Source of the DNA: JAAYFJ01 sp964344295
GTDB lineage: Bacteria; Bacillota; Clostridia; Tissierellales; Peptoniphilaceae
NCBI GenBank assembly: GCA_964344295.1
Contig: CAYFMR010000002.1
Location: 1 to 64,000, forward strand
Direction: 5' to 3'
Length of the DNA stretch: 64,000 bases
The position numbers were made by a program, and so were the translations under genes. This document shows positions 43,384-52,813 of the stretch, piece after piece. The first letter of the stretch is position 1; each line of letters starts with the position of its first letter. The notes beneath the pieces are model-generated. The model ran no database searches and was not told where the DNA came from. It was given only the letters and a program-made list of their open reading frames with translations.

Positions 43384-43890
43384 GTGTCTGATTTCACACA
43401 ATTACAAATTCAAGAAAAAACACAGCTGCTGCAATGGCTTCGTCAGAAACAAGGGCCGGTCAGCGAGACCATGCTGGTCCATGAATTTCTCGCACTGACC
43501 AAACTCAACTATTTCATACTCTATCAATATCTCTATGAGTTGGAAAGAGATCATCTCATTATGCGCCACGGTAAAGAGTATGAACTCACCTCTTTGGGTG
43601 GCGAAATGCTGGATCGCGTCATCGACTTATTCCCGAATAAGCCGCAGATGACAGCTCCCCTCACTTTCCCCACCACCATTCCAATAGCCGGAGGCCATGT
43701 CGAGTTGGTGGACTATCGCTATGTGGTCACGTTGACCCTGCATCAAGAAGACATTTTACGTTTTTCGTTGACCTTAGATTTTCCGGATCAAGAGACAGCT
43801 GACAAGACCTTAGCCTGCTGGATCGCCGATCCACACCCTCTTTATTTAGCCGTTCATCGCCAAGTTGAGGATTGGATTGATCAACCCTGA
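43384..43890 (+). CDS. DUF4364-family winged-helix-like protein
   Basis: A 168-residue protein. The N-terminal 75 residues look like a winged helix (LVHEFLALTKLNYFILYQYL, LERDHLIMRHGKEYELTSLG), followed by a beta-rich C-terminal domain. This layout matches the DUF4364 family of Clostridia, of unknown function, possibly a regulator. The start is a GTG at 43384 with GAGGAGG upstream; the longer frame back to 43270 runs over the promoter. Confidence 0.8.
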   Translation: MSDFTQLQIQEKTQLLQWLRQKQGPVSETMLVHEFLALTKLNYFILYQYLYELERDHLIMRHGKEYELTSLGGEMLDRVIDLFPNKPQMTAPLTFPTTIPIAGGHVELVDYRYVVTLTLHQEDILRFSLTLDFPDQETADKTLACWIADPHPLYLAVHRQVEDWIDQP

Positions 43891-43896
43891 TGTAAT

Positions 43897-43918
43897 AAAA
43901 GCGCCTATAGGCGCTTTT
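43897..43918. terminator. Bidirectional terminator
   Basis: AAAAGCGCCTATAGGCGCTTTT, a perfect palindrome with T-runs, between the convergent DUF4364 and ABC exporter genes. Confidence 0.85.
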
Positions 43919-43920
43919 TT

Positions 43921-45792
43921 TTATGCTAATTTTCTCGTGCCTACCTGTAGGCTATAATAAATGCCTTGGCGGTCCATCAACTCATCATGAGTGCCTCGTT
44001 CTATAATTTGTCCACCTTCAATGACCAATATGGTGTCGGCGTTGCGAATCGTTGACAAACGGTGAGCAATGACAAGCACGGTCCGCCCTTCCATGAGCCG
44101 CGCCATACCATTTTGGACGAGTTGCTCTGTCCGCGTGTCAATCGAAGATGTCGCCTCATCCAAAATCAGCACCTGCGGATCCGCCACTGCCGCACGGGCA
44201 ATGGAAAGCAGCTGTTTTTGTCCTTTAGACAGTTCTTGTCCATCCCCGGAAATTCTCGTCTCATACCCATGGGGCAACATCTCAATAAAGCTGTGAGCGT
44301 TGGCCAACTTAGCCGCTTCCTCGACTTCCTCGTCCGTCGCATCCGATCTACCATAGCGAATGTTGTCTCGGATCGTACCTGTAAACAACACTGACTCTTG
44401 CAACACAGAAGCAATGGAATTACGCAAGTCCCACAGACCAAACCGTCGGATATCCATGCCATCCACGGTAATTGTGCCGCTGTTAATCTCGTAAAATCTT
44501 GTAATCAAGCTGATAATGGTCGTCTTTCCTGCTCCGGTAGAGCCAACAAAGGCCACACGGTGCCCAGCCTCTGCCTCAAAACTGACGTCCTTTAAAATGA
44601 GCTGATCCGGTTCATAACCAAAGTCGACGTGTTCAAAGCGAATCGCTCCCTGGACAGGTTTATAAATCAAAGTCCCCTCTTCTTCCAGACCCCAGGCGGC
44701 CTCTCGTCCCTTCTCATCTGGCATAAAGGTGCCTCTTTCCCAAGTCCCTTTGAGAAAGCGCACTTCTCCGCCTGCAGGCTCCTCCTCTTCGTCTAGGACT
44801 TGGTAAATTCGTCCAATGCCCGCCATAGACAATAAAATGCTGTTAAAATTCTGGCTCAACAGATTTAAAGGCATAGAGATGCTCTTGGTCAACTGCATAA
44901 ATGCCGCTAAATCACCTAACGTCAGGCTGTGAAAACGCATTGCTAATATACCGCCTATGACCGCCACCGCCACATAGAGCATATTTCCCATATTCATGGC
45001 AATGGGCATCATCATGTTAGCATAGCGGTTCGCCTGAAATGCGTCGTGGCGCAATTGTTGGTTTAAAACTTCAAATTCGTCTAATGCCCGGTCTTGGTAT
45101 TGAAAGACTTGCACAACTCGTTGGCCCTCGATATATTCTTCCACATGGGCATTGACTTTACCGATACTCGCCTGTTGCTTGCTGAAATAGGCTCCACTGC
45201 GAGAAGCCAACTTGCGCATCAACAAAGCCATACCAGCAATAAGAACGATGATAATCAATGACAGTTGCCAGTTTAGAACCAACATGGCTACCAGGACACC
45301 AAGCACCGTTACCATGGAGTTAAATACACTGGGTACGGAGTGAGATAGCGTTTCCACCAACGTATCTACGTCATTGGAGAAACGGCTCATAATGTCTCCT
45401 CTAGCTTCGCGGTGAAAGTAATCCATAGGCAACTTTTGCACATGGGCAAATAGTTTTTTGCGTAGATCATGGGTCACGTCTTGGGCAATGATGCTCATCG
45501 TGCGTTCCCCATAATAGGTTGCCAGTACACTTACTCCCAACACCACTGCCATGGTAAGCATAATGCGGTTTAGTGGACCGAAATCCACCAACTGCCCCTG
45601 TACCATCGGGGTGATGACCTCGTCAATCACTAGGCGGATGAAAAAAGACGTGGCTACCATAGATAAAGAACCGATAAGGCCAGCAATCAGCGCCAACGGA
45701 AAACGGACTCCTTGCCCGGTCACCAATTTGGTCGTGCGCTTGTATATGTGCTTTTTCTCTTCAGAGGTCAATGGTTTTCTTGGACTTCTCAT
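43921..45792 (-). CDS. Heterodimeric ABC exporter, catalytic-site subunit
   Basis: A 623-residue exporter half. Membrane domain about 1-330, linker with an insertion (about 350-375), ATPase with Walker A GSTGAGKTT, Walker B VLILDEATSSID with the catalytic Glu and H-loop IAHRLST. Its signature is LSKGQ instead of LSGGQ. It overlaps the partner gene by 4 nt (ATGA). Together they resemble heterodimeric multidrug exporters in which one site is degenerate. Confidence 0.88.
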   Translation of the reverse strand: MRSPRKPLTSEEKKHIYKRTTKLVTGQGVRFPLALIAGLIGSLSMVATSFFIRLVIDEVITPMVQGQLVDFGPLNRIMLTMAVVLGVSVLATYYGERTMSIIAQDVTHDLRKKLFAHVQKLPMDYFHREARGDIMSRFSNDVDTLVETLSHSVPSVFNSMVTVLGVLVAMLVLNWQLSLIIIVLIAGMALLMRKLASRSGAYFSKQQASIGKVNAHVEEYIEGQRVVQVFQYQDRALDEFEVLNQQLRHDAFQANRYANMMMPIAMNMGNMLYVAVAVIGGILAMRFHSLTLGDLAAFMQLTKSISMPLNLLSQNFNSILLSMAGIGRIYQVLDEEEEPAGGEVRFLKGTWERGTFMPDEKGREAAWGLEEEGTLIYKPVQGAIRFEHVDFGYEPDQLILKDVSFEAEAGHRVAFVGSTGAGKTTIISLITRFYEINSGTITVDGMDIRRFGLWDLRNSIASVLQESVLFTGTIRDNIRYGRSDATDEEVEEAAKLANAHSFIEMLPHGYETRISGDGQELSKGQKQLLSIARAAVADPQVLILDEATSSIDTRTEQLVQNGMARLMEGRTVLVIAHRLSTIRNADTILVIEGGQIIERGTHDELMDRQGIYYSLQVGTRKLA

Positions 45793-47516
45793 TGCACCAA
45801 ACCTCCTTGTTGACTGGCATGAATTTCACCATAAATCGGACACTCAGCCAAAAGCTTCTCGTGAGTTCCGATGCTCACCACTTTGCCTCCATCTAAGACG
45901 ATAATCGCATCCGCATGGGCAATGGAGCTTGTCCGTTGGGCGATGATGATTTTAGTCATTAGCCCTAAGTTTTCATCTATAGCTTCTTGCAAACGACGCT
46001 CCGTCTCTCGGTCCAACGCCGAAGTGGCATCATCTAAGATCAAAATTTTCGGCTTACGTAATAGCGCTCTGGCGATGGTCAAACGCTGTTTTTGTCCTCC
46101 GGAGAAGTTGGCACCACCTTGCTCCACCGGCATATCCAAGCCACCGGATTTGGCCTCGATAAAGTCATCGGCCTGGGCCAATCGCAACGCCCACCACATA
46201 TCCTCTTCTGTCGCCTCTTCATCGCCCCAGCGCAGATTAGACGCTACTGTACCCTGAAACAGCTGATTATTTTGTAACACCATGCTTACACCGTGGCGTA
46301 AGGTCTTCAAATCATAGTTTCTTACATCTATGCCACCGACAAAAATCCGCCCGTCGCTGACATCGTAAAGTCGTGGAATCAATTGGACCAAGGTCGTCTT
46401 TCCAGAGCCGGTTCCTCCCACAATGGCCACGGTAGAGCCTGCATCAATGTGAAAATCAATATCTGTTAAGGCCTTATGGTCAGGATCCTCACCAAAGGCA
46501 AAATTCACATGCTCAAAGTCCACCGATCCATCCTTCATCATTTGCACTGGTTCGGGTATTTCTTGGACCATGGGTTGTTCTTTCATCACTTCCACCAAAC
46601 GGTCATAGGATGCCTTACTCATAATCATCATGATTAAAACCATCGTCAACATCATCACGCTCATGAGAATTTGGAAAATATAGGTCATAAAACTCATCAG
46701 CTGTCCAGTAGTCATAGTACCATCCACAATGGCATAGCTCGACAAATAGAGTGTAACGCCAATGCTTAAAAAAATTGGAATGCGCATCCCAGGCATAGCC
46801 AATGCGTTGAGTTTTTGCAGCTTCACATAAGCCTTATAAAGAGAATCGCTGGCTTGGTTAAATTTTTCCTGTTCTTTGTCTTCGCGCGTGAAGACTTTCA
46901 CGACTTCCATGCCTTGGATGTTCTCCTGCACCACCAAGTTGACCTGGTCATAGCCAGCCAAGGTCTTTTTTACCCATGGTTGGGCAAAGTAGACGATGAT
47001 CGCCATAATGAGGATCATCAAAGGCAACATTCCCATAATGCGCATAGCAATCATACTGTTGGCCCGAAAGGCAAAAGAAATGGCCACTACAAACATAAAC
47101 GGTGCTCTAACCAGCATCCGTATCGCCATTTGAAACGTGAACTGAATACGGTTCACATCAGTCGTCAAACGGGTAATGAGGGATGAAGTGCTAAAGTGAT
47201 CTACGTTTCCAAAAGAGAATTGTTGAATCTGTTGATACAGTACAGTGCGCAAGTTGGCCCCAAATCCGGTGGAGGCTTTCGCCGCCATCGTCCCGGAAAT
47301 GATCCCGAAACTCATGGCTAATAACGCCAGCAACAATAATACCGCTCCCATGCGCAACATGTAACTCAAGTCTTCTTGTACCAGCCCCTTGTCAACTAAA
47401 TCCGCCACTTTCGTGGGAATCAAAACCTCCATAACCACTTGGCACAACACGAATAGAGCTGCTAAAAACGCAGCTCTTTGATAGGCACCTCGTAATGTTT
47501 GCTTCATCAAACTCAT
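45789..47516 (-). CDS. Heterodimeric ABC exporter, degenerate-site subunit
   Basis: A 575-residue exporter half with Walker A GGTGSGKTT, signature FSGGQKQR, but Walker B ILILDDATSALD with Asp in place of the catalytic Glu and an H-loop AQRTSS with Gln in place of His. These replacements mark the non-hydrolysing site of asymmetric heterodimers. Start ATG at 47516 has AAAGGA upstream. Substrate unknown. Confidence 0.88.
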   Translation of the reverse strand: MSLMKQTLRGAYQRAAFLAALFVLCQVVMEVLIPTKVADLVDKGLVQEDLSYMLRMGAVLLLLALLAMSFGIISGTMAAKASTGFGANLRTVLYQQIQQFSFGNVDHFSTSSLITRLTTDVNRIQFTFQMAIRMLVRAPFMFVVAISFAFRANSMIAMRIMGMLPLMILIMAIIVYFAQPWVKKTLAGYDQVNLVVQENIQGMEVVKVFTREDKEQEKFNQASDSLYKAYVKLQKLNALAMPGMRIPIFLSIGVTLYLSSYAIVDGTMTTGQLMSFMTYIFQILMSVMMLTMVLIMMIMSKASYDRLVEVMKEQPMVQEIPEPVQMMKDGSVDFEHVNFAFGEDPDHKALTDIDFHIDAGSTVAIVGGTGSGKTTLVQLIPRLYDVSDGRIFVGGIDVRNYDLKTLRHGVSMVLQNNQLFQGTVASNLRWGDEEATEEDMWWALRLAQADDFIEAKSGGLDMPVEQGGANFSGGQKQRLTIARALLRKPKILILDDATSALDRETERRLQEAIDENLGLMTKIIIAQRTSSIAHADAIIVLDGGKVVSIGTHEKLLAECPIYGEIHASQQGGLVQ

Positions 47517-47582
47517 ACGTATTTCCTTTCTTTCCACATTCTCTATCACCTACTACCGTATCCACCCCTTTGTAGTCAGTTT

Positions 47583-48896
47583 TTAATCATCCAGACCTTC
47601 TGCGTTTTGCGATGTCACCAATGATTTACGCACTTCCGCTACTAGATACAGGCTCCCCGCCACCAAAATCAAATCTTCTTCTGTGGCTTTTTGACAGGCA
47701 GCTTTCACGGCATCGTAAGGGTTTTCCCATACAGTAACAGGTACTCCTATCTGTTGCCAGCGCTCTCCCAACTCCTTTGCCGTCATGGATCGAGGCAGGG
47801 GGGCCGCTGTGGCCAACACTTCCGTCACAAAAGGTGCCAGCGTTTGGAGCATGGGAGTCACTTCCTTGTCCGCCATCACTCCCATGACTAAATAGCATTG
47901 CCTATGGGGAAAAATATCCAGATTGTGAACCAAATTATCGACACCTTGTGGATTGTGAGAGCCATCTAGAACCACATAGGGATGCTCACTCAAAACTTCC
48001 AATCGACCGGGCCATGCCACTTGCTCCAGTCCCCGGGAAATCCCTTCATCCTGTAAGGTCAAGATTTCTCTATGATCCAACTCTTCCAATGCTATCAGCG
48101 CCAAGGCTGCATTCTCCAGTTGATAATGGCCTACTAAAGGCAATTCATACCGATATATTTGCTCGTCTCGTTGCCAGGTAAACACCGTTTTTTCTGCTGT
48201 GGCACTGATTTCCCGCTGCCGGGAAAAGTCCGTGGATACCAAAGGTACGTGCAATGTTTTACAGCGGTCTTTAAGTACGACCATAGCTTCCTCTGCTTGA
48301 TTCCCTGTGATACACACGGTGCCCGGCTTGATAATCCCCGCCTTATTGGCGGCAATGGAGGTCAGATCATGTCCCAAGACATCCATGTGGTCATAGCTAA
48401 TGGGCGTAATCACTGCGGCCAGCGGTGAATCGATGACATTGGTACAATCCAACGTACCGCCGAGACCTACCTCCAACACCACGATGTCGGTCCCTTTTTC
48501 AGCAAAATAAGCTAATGCCATGGCAGTGACCAATTCAAACGTAGTGGGCGGCAACTTACCTTCTCTTTCGATTGTTTCAGAGGCCTCCTGCATGCTTTGG
48601 GTAATGGCTACTACTGCTTCATCCGGGATGTCTTCGCCGTTCCACTGGATTCGGTCATTAAATCGTCGAATATACGGTGAGGTAAAAAGCCCCACACGAT
48701 AATGGCATTGACGCAATATCGAGGCCATCATCGCAGAGGTAGACCCTTTTCCGTTTGTCCCCGCTACGTGGATAAACTGCAGTTGCTTATGGGGATTACC
48801 CATTTTATCCAGAAGTCGAGCAATGGACTCCAGCCCAAAACGTGACCCGTTTCGTTTCGGATCGTTAATATATGCAATTGCTTCGTTGATATCCAT
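47583..48896 (-). CDS. folC: Folylpolyglutamate/dihydrofolate synthase
   Basis: A 437-residue Mur-ligase-family enzyme that adds glutamate to folates. P-loop VAGTNGKGSTSAM (about 44-56), LFTSPYIRRFNDRI, PPTTFELVTAMAL and ITPISYDHMDVLG are typical. It starts 1 nt after the valS stop codon, so it belongs to the T-box-controlled valS transcript, as in many Firmicutes. Confidence 0.92.
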   Translation of the reverse strand: MDINEAIAYINDPKRNGSRFGLESIARLLDKMGNPHKQLQFIHVAGTNGKGSTSAMMASILRQCHYRVGLFTSPYIRRFNDRIQWNGEDIPDEAVVAITQSMQEASETIEREGKLPPTTFELVTAMALAYFAEKGTDIVVLEVGLGGTLDCTNVIDSPLAAVITPISYDHMDVLGHDLTSIAANKAGIIKPGTVCITGNQAEEAMVVLKDRCKTLHVPLVSTDFSRQREISATAEKTVFTWQRDEQIYRYELPLVGHYQLENAALALIALEELDHREILTLQDEGISRGLEQVAWPGRLEVLSEHPYVVLDGSHNPQGVDNLVHNLDIFPHRQCYLVMGVMADKEVTPMLQTLAPFVTEVLATAAPLPRSMTAKELGERWQQIGVPVTVWENPYDAVKAACQKATEEDLILVAGSLYLVAEVRKSLVTSQNAEGLDD

Positions 48897-48897
48897 C

Positions 48898-51546
48898 CTA
48901 TTTACCTTGTAGCCTCTTTAATTGCGCTTGTACCGTCTTTAGCATATCTTGATACTTGGCTTCTTTCTCTCTCTCTGCCTGGACGACGGCTTCCGGTGCC
49001 TTGTTGACAAACCCTTCATTCGCTAACTTCTTCGACACACGTAAGACTTCCCCTTCTAAACGTTCTTTTTCCTTCGTCAAGCGCTCTCTTTCCTTTTCAA
49101 AGTCCACCAGTTCATCTAAGGGTAAGAAGAGTTCCACCTGATTTAAGACCACAGCAGAAGTATCTTCCGGCAGCTCTTCTCGCTGGGTCAAGACGACTTC
49201 GGTAACCCCTCCCAATGCCAAAAAATAACGACTGCATTCTTGGAAAATCTTTTGATGTTTTTGACTTTCAGTCAGGACCAAGAGACGAGCCTTTTTACTC
49301 ATAGGCACGTTCATTTCTGCCCTGGCATTACGAATGCCTTTAATAGCATCCATCACCACTTCCATAGTAAAGACGGTTTCTTCATCTTTCCAGTCTTCTT
49401 GGGAAGTAGGCCAAGAAGCCACGATCAGTGCCGACTCGGTGCCAGGCAAGTGCTGCCAAATCTCCTCGGTGATAAACGGCATAAAGGGGTGTAGGAGCTT
49501 GAGAATATCTTTTAGCGTGTGCACTAACACGGACAGCGCCGTTTTTTTGCTGTCCTCATCCTCGCCATAGAGACGATCTTTTACCAGCTCAATATACCAG
49601 TCACAAAATTCTTCCCAGACAAAAGAGTAAATCGTGGAAGCCGCCATACCGATTTCATATTGGTTCAAATTCTTGGTTACTTCTTCCACAGTCTCTTGTA
49701 ATCGGCTTAAAATCCAACGATCTTCCGTTTGGAACGTGACCTGATCTAAGTTAGGCAGCTCCATATCATCAGACAGGTTCATCATGATAAAACGGGTAGC
49801 ATTCCAGATCTTATTGGCGAAGTTACGGTTGGCTTCAACACGATCGTAAGAGAAGCGCATATCATTGCCGGGGCTGTTACCGGTCACCAAGGTAAAGCGT
49901 AGTGCATCTGCTCCATACGCATCGATAACATCCAAGGGGTCAATGCCGTTTCCCAAAGACTTGCTCATCTTTCGGCCTTGTTCATCGCGAATCAAGCCTG
50001 TCAGGAATACATCATGAAATGGCAGTTCGCCCGTAAGCTCCAGTGCCGAAAAAACCATGCGGATGACCCAGAAAAAGATGATGTCATACCCTGTGACCAA
50101 TACGTCTGTAGGATAAAAATACTTCATATCCTCTGTCTTTGCAGGCCAGCCCAGAGTAGAAAAGGGCCATAACGCCGAGCTAAACCATGTATCCAACGTA
50201 TCCTCGTCACGGCGCCAGTGGTGACCTTGGCAAGACTCACAAGCTCCCGGCTCTTCTCTAGCCACTTGCACATGGCCACAGTCTTCGCAATAATACACCG
50301 GTAGGCGATGACCCCACCATAGCTGTCTAGAAATACACCAGTCTCTAATATTTTCCAGCCAATGTACATAGATTTTTCCAAACCGTTCGGGAATGAAGTC
50401 TAAATCACCTGCTTGATAGGCATCCAAAGCCGGTTTGGCCAAGGTTTCCATAGCTACAAACCATTGCTTGGAAATCATTTTTTCGATGTCAGTGCCACAG
50501 CGTTCACACGTTCCTACTGCGTGATCATGCTCTTCTTCCTTGACCAGATAACCTTGGTCTTTTAAGTCTTTGACTGTTGCCTTGCGCGCCTCGTACCGAT
50601 CCATGCCGGCATATTTCCCCGTATTATCCGCCATGGTCGCATCTAGGTTCATAATGACCATTTGGCCCAATCCAGCTCTTTCCCCTACTTCAAAGTCATT
50701 CGGGTCGTGGCTGGGGGTGATTTTTACTGCTCCTGTACCAAATTCTCGATCCACATAGGAGTCTGCAATGATGGGCACTGTGCGATCCGTTAAGGGAACG
50801 TGCACTTGTCTGCCGACGAGTTGGCCGTACCTTTCATCTTCCGGATGTACCGCCACCGCCAAGTCACCCATGATCGTTTCTGGCCGTGTAGTAGCAATGA
50901 TGATACCCTCGCCGTCTTTACCGTCTACAAGAGGATAAAGCACATGCCACAGGTGACCGTGGTCATCTTGGTGCTCGACCTCAGCATCGGAAAGGGCTGT
51001 CCCACAATGAGGGCACCAGTTGATAATACGGTCACCTTGGTAAATCAAGCCTTTTTCGTACAGGCGAACAAAAGTTTCTTCCACTGCTCTTGATAGGTTC
51101 TCATCCAGGGTAAACGCTTCTCGAGACCAGTCACAAGAGACACCTAGTTTTTTCAGTTGGTTTCTAATATTGCCGCCGTATTTTTCCGTCCAGGCCCAGG
51201 CCTCTTTTAAGAAACCTTCTCGGCCTAACTCTTCTTTAGACTTTCCTTCATGTCGTAGCTTTTCTACCACTTTCACTTCTGTGGAAATGCTGGCGTGGTC
51301 TGTCCCCGGCAACCACAGTGCCTCATAGCCCATCATACGTTTCCAGCGAATCAGCAAGTCTTGAAGGGTATGATTTAATGCGTGGCCCATGTGTAAGTTC
51401 CCCGTGACATTCGGTGGTGGCATCACAATGGTAAACGGTTCTTTGTCTGGGTTCACATCGGCTTTAAAATAACCGTGATCCAACCAGTATGCATATAGAC
51501 GATCCTCAAAGCTTTTCGGATCATAAGTTTTGGCTAACTCTTTCAT
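48898..51546 (-). CDS. valS: Valyl-tRNA synthetase
   Basis: An 882-residue class I synthetase. HIGH-type motif GNLHMGHALN (about residues 50-59), editing domain, KMSKS in GRKMSKSLGNG, anticodon-binding region and a C-terminal coiled coil (about 815-882). The ATG at 51546 follows GGAGGTTTG; longer readings extend into the T-box leader. Expression is controlled by the T-box upstream. Confidence 0.95.
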   Translation of the reverse strand: MKELAKTYDPKSFEDRLYAYWLDHGYFKADVNPDKEPFTIVMPPPNVTGNLHMGHALNHTLQDLLIRWKRMMGYEALWLPGTDHASISTEVKVVEKLRHEGKSKEELGREGFLKEAWAWTEKYGGNIRNQLKKLGVSCDWSREAFTLDENLSRAVEETFVRLYEKGLIYQGDRIINWCPHCGTALSDAEVEHQDDHGHLWHVLYPLVDGKDGEGIIIATTRPETIMGDLAVAVHPEDERYGQLVGRQVHVPLTDRTVPIIADSYVDREFGTGAVKITPSHDPNDFEVGERAGLGQMVIMNLDATMADNTGKYAGMDRYEARKATVKDLKDQGYLVKEEEHDHAVGTCERCGTDIEKMISKQWFVAMETLAKPALDAYQAGDLDFIPERFGKIYVHWLENIRDWCISRQLWWGHRLPVYYCEDCGHVQVAREEPGACESCQGHHWRRDEDTLDTWFSSALWPFSTLGWPAKTEDMKYFYPTDVLVTGYDIIFFWVIRMVFSALELTGELPFHDVFLTGLIRDEQGRKMSKSLGNGIDPLDVIDAYGADALRFTLVTGNSPGNDMRFSYDRVEANRNFANKIWNATRFIMMNLSDDMELPNLDQVTFQTEDRWILSRLQETVEEVTKNLNQYEIGMAASTIYSFVWEEFCDWYIELVKDRLYGEDEDSKKTALSVLVHTLKDILKLLHPFMPFITEEIWQHLPGTESALIVASWPTSQEDWKDEETVFTMEVVMDAIKGIRNARAEMNVPMSKKARLLVLTESQKHQKIFQECSRYFLALGGVTEVVLTQREELPEDTSAVVLNQVELFLPLDELVDFEKERERLTKEKERLEGEVLRVSKKLANEGFVNKAPEAVVQAEREKEAKYQDMLKTVQAQLKRLQGK

Positions 51547-51582
51547 GGGCAAACCTCCTTTAAAGTATCGCTTCAAAATCAT

Positions 51583-51620
51583 AAAAAACGAGTTCTTCAC
51601 CCAAAGGACGAAGAACTCGT
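51583..51620 (-). terminator. T-box terminator hairpin
   Basis: An 11-bp stem ACGAGTTCTTC/GAAGAACTCGT followed by a run of T; alternative to the antiterminator formed by the GGTGGTACCACG sequence. Confidence 0.9.
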
Positions 51621-51774
51621 GGTACCACCTTATTTTCGCATGTTTATGCGCTCTTACGGCTATAACGCACCACCTAAATCTCAAAAGCAACCTTCTCGCA
51701 AACAGGGGTCGAGCTCTCTCACCACCGGCTCGTCTCTGAAAACATATTTGCGATACTCCTCTTTATCTTCGATT
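51583..51774 (-). ncRNA. T-box leader of valS (Val, GUU specifier)
   Basis: On the minus strand the leader has the T-box AAGGTGGTACCACG (51631-51618), stem-I features CAGAGACGAGC and GGTGGTGAGAGAGC, and GAGAAGGTTGCTTTTGAG, where GUU (51691-51689) fits the specifier position of short Firmicutes T-boxes. A terminator (ACGAGTTCTTC with GAAGAACTCGT, then T6) overlaps the T-box. Uncharged tRNA-Val would stabilise the antiterminator and allow valS-folC transcription. Confidence 0.92.
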
Positions 51775-51780
51775 GCGTTT

Positions 51781-51809
51781 ATTCTATTATAGCCCCGCTT
51801 CATTGTCAA
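51781..51809 (-). promoter_or_regulatory. Promoter of the valS-folC transcript
   Basis: Minus-strand TTGACA (51804-51809), 17-nt spacer, TAGAAT (51781-51786), placing the start just before the T-box stem I and only a few bases after the trpS stop codon. Confidence 0.8.
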
Positions 51810-51812
51810 TCT

Positions 51813-52805
51813 TTAACGAGGTACAAATCCCACTTTCTTATAGACTTTGCGCAAGGTCTTACGAGCGATGGCCGAGGCACGTTCAGCGCCTTCGCGATAT
51901 ACAGCTTCCAGTTCATCTTTATTTGCCATGTAGACTCGGTAACGTTCTTGTAAAGGTCTTAGGTTGTCCACCACAATGGTGGCCAAGTCCTCTTTAAAAT
52001 CGCCATAGCCCTTGCTCTCGTAGCGAGCCACAATGGTTTCCGGCGTTTCTTTTGTCATGGCGCTATAGATGTTAATTAAGTTTTTTAGTCCTAGTTGCTC
52101 ATCGCGATAGGCCACCACGCCTTCAGAATCCGTTACGGCACGCTTGATTTTACGCACCATCTCATCTGGTTTATCCAAAAGTAAGATTGATGCATGAGGA
52201 TCCGGGTCGGATTTACTCATTTTTACCGTGGGATCTTGTAAACTCATTATGCGAGCCCCAGCTTTCGGTGTATAAATCTCCGGCACAACAAAGGTCTCGC
52301 TATAGCGATTATTAAACCGTTCAGCTAAATCGCGTGCAAATTCCAAGTGTTGACGCTGGTCTTCTCCCACAGGTACATAGTCCGTTTGGAATAACAAGAT
52401 ATCCGCTGCCATTAAAATGGGATAGGTAAATAAGCCTGCCGGGATATTATCCCCATGTTTTTGTGCCTTGTCTTTGTACTGTGTCATGCGAGAAAGTTGT
52501 CCCATGTAAGTTATGGTGTTTAATACCCATTGCAATTGCACATGCTCAGGCACATGGCTTTGAATATAGATAATGGATTCTTTGGGATCCAAACCTGCCG
52601 CCAAATACAAGGCTAATAAATCCAGCGTATTGTGACGCAACTCTGCCGGCACTTGCGGTTGGGTGATAGCGTGCATATCTACAATGCAGTAAAGGCATTG
52701 AAATTCCTCTTGATATTGAGAAAAGTTGCTTAACGCCCCGAGATAGTTTCCCAGGGTCAGGCTTCCTGAAGGCTGTATGCCACTATAGATGACTTTTTTA
52801 CTCAT
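51813..52805 (-). CDS. trpS: Tryptophanyl-tRNA synthetase
   Basis: A 330-residue class I synthetase. The HIGH-like motif is in GIQPSGSLTLGNYLGAL, the KMSKS loop in DPTVKMSKSDPD, and VPVGEDQRQHLEFARDLA binds the tryptophan/ATP pocket. The ATG at 52805 has AGGAG 5 nt upstream and lies 8 nt after the amidohydrolase stop codon. Confidence 0.95.
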   Translation of the reverse strand: MSKKVIYSGIQPSGSLTLGNYLGALSNFSQYQEEFQCLYCIVDMHAITQPQVPAELRHNTLDLLALYLAAGLDPKESIIYIQSHVPEHVQLQWVLNTITYMGQLSRMTQYKDKAQKHGDNIPAGLFTYPILMAADILLFQTDYVPVGEDQRQHLEFARDLAERFNNRYSETFVVPEIYTPKAGARIMSLQDPTVKMSKSDPDPHASILLLDKPDEMVRKIKRAVTDSEGVVAYRDEQLGLKNLINIYSAMTKETPETIVARYESKGYGDFKEDLATIVVDNLRPLQERYRVYMANKDELEAVYREGAERASAIARKTLRKVYKKVGFVPR

Positions 52806-52813
52806 TTTGACTC

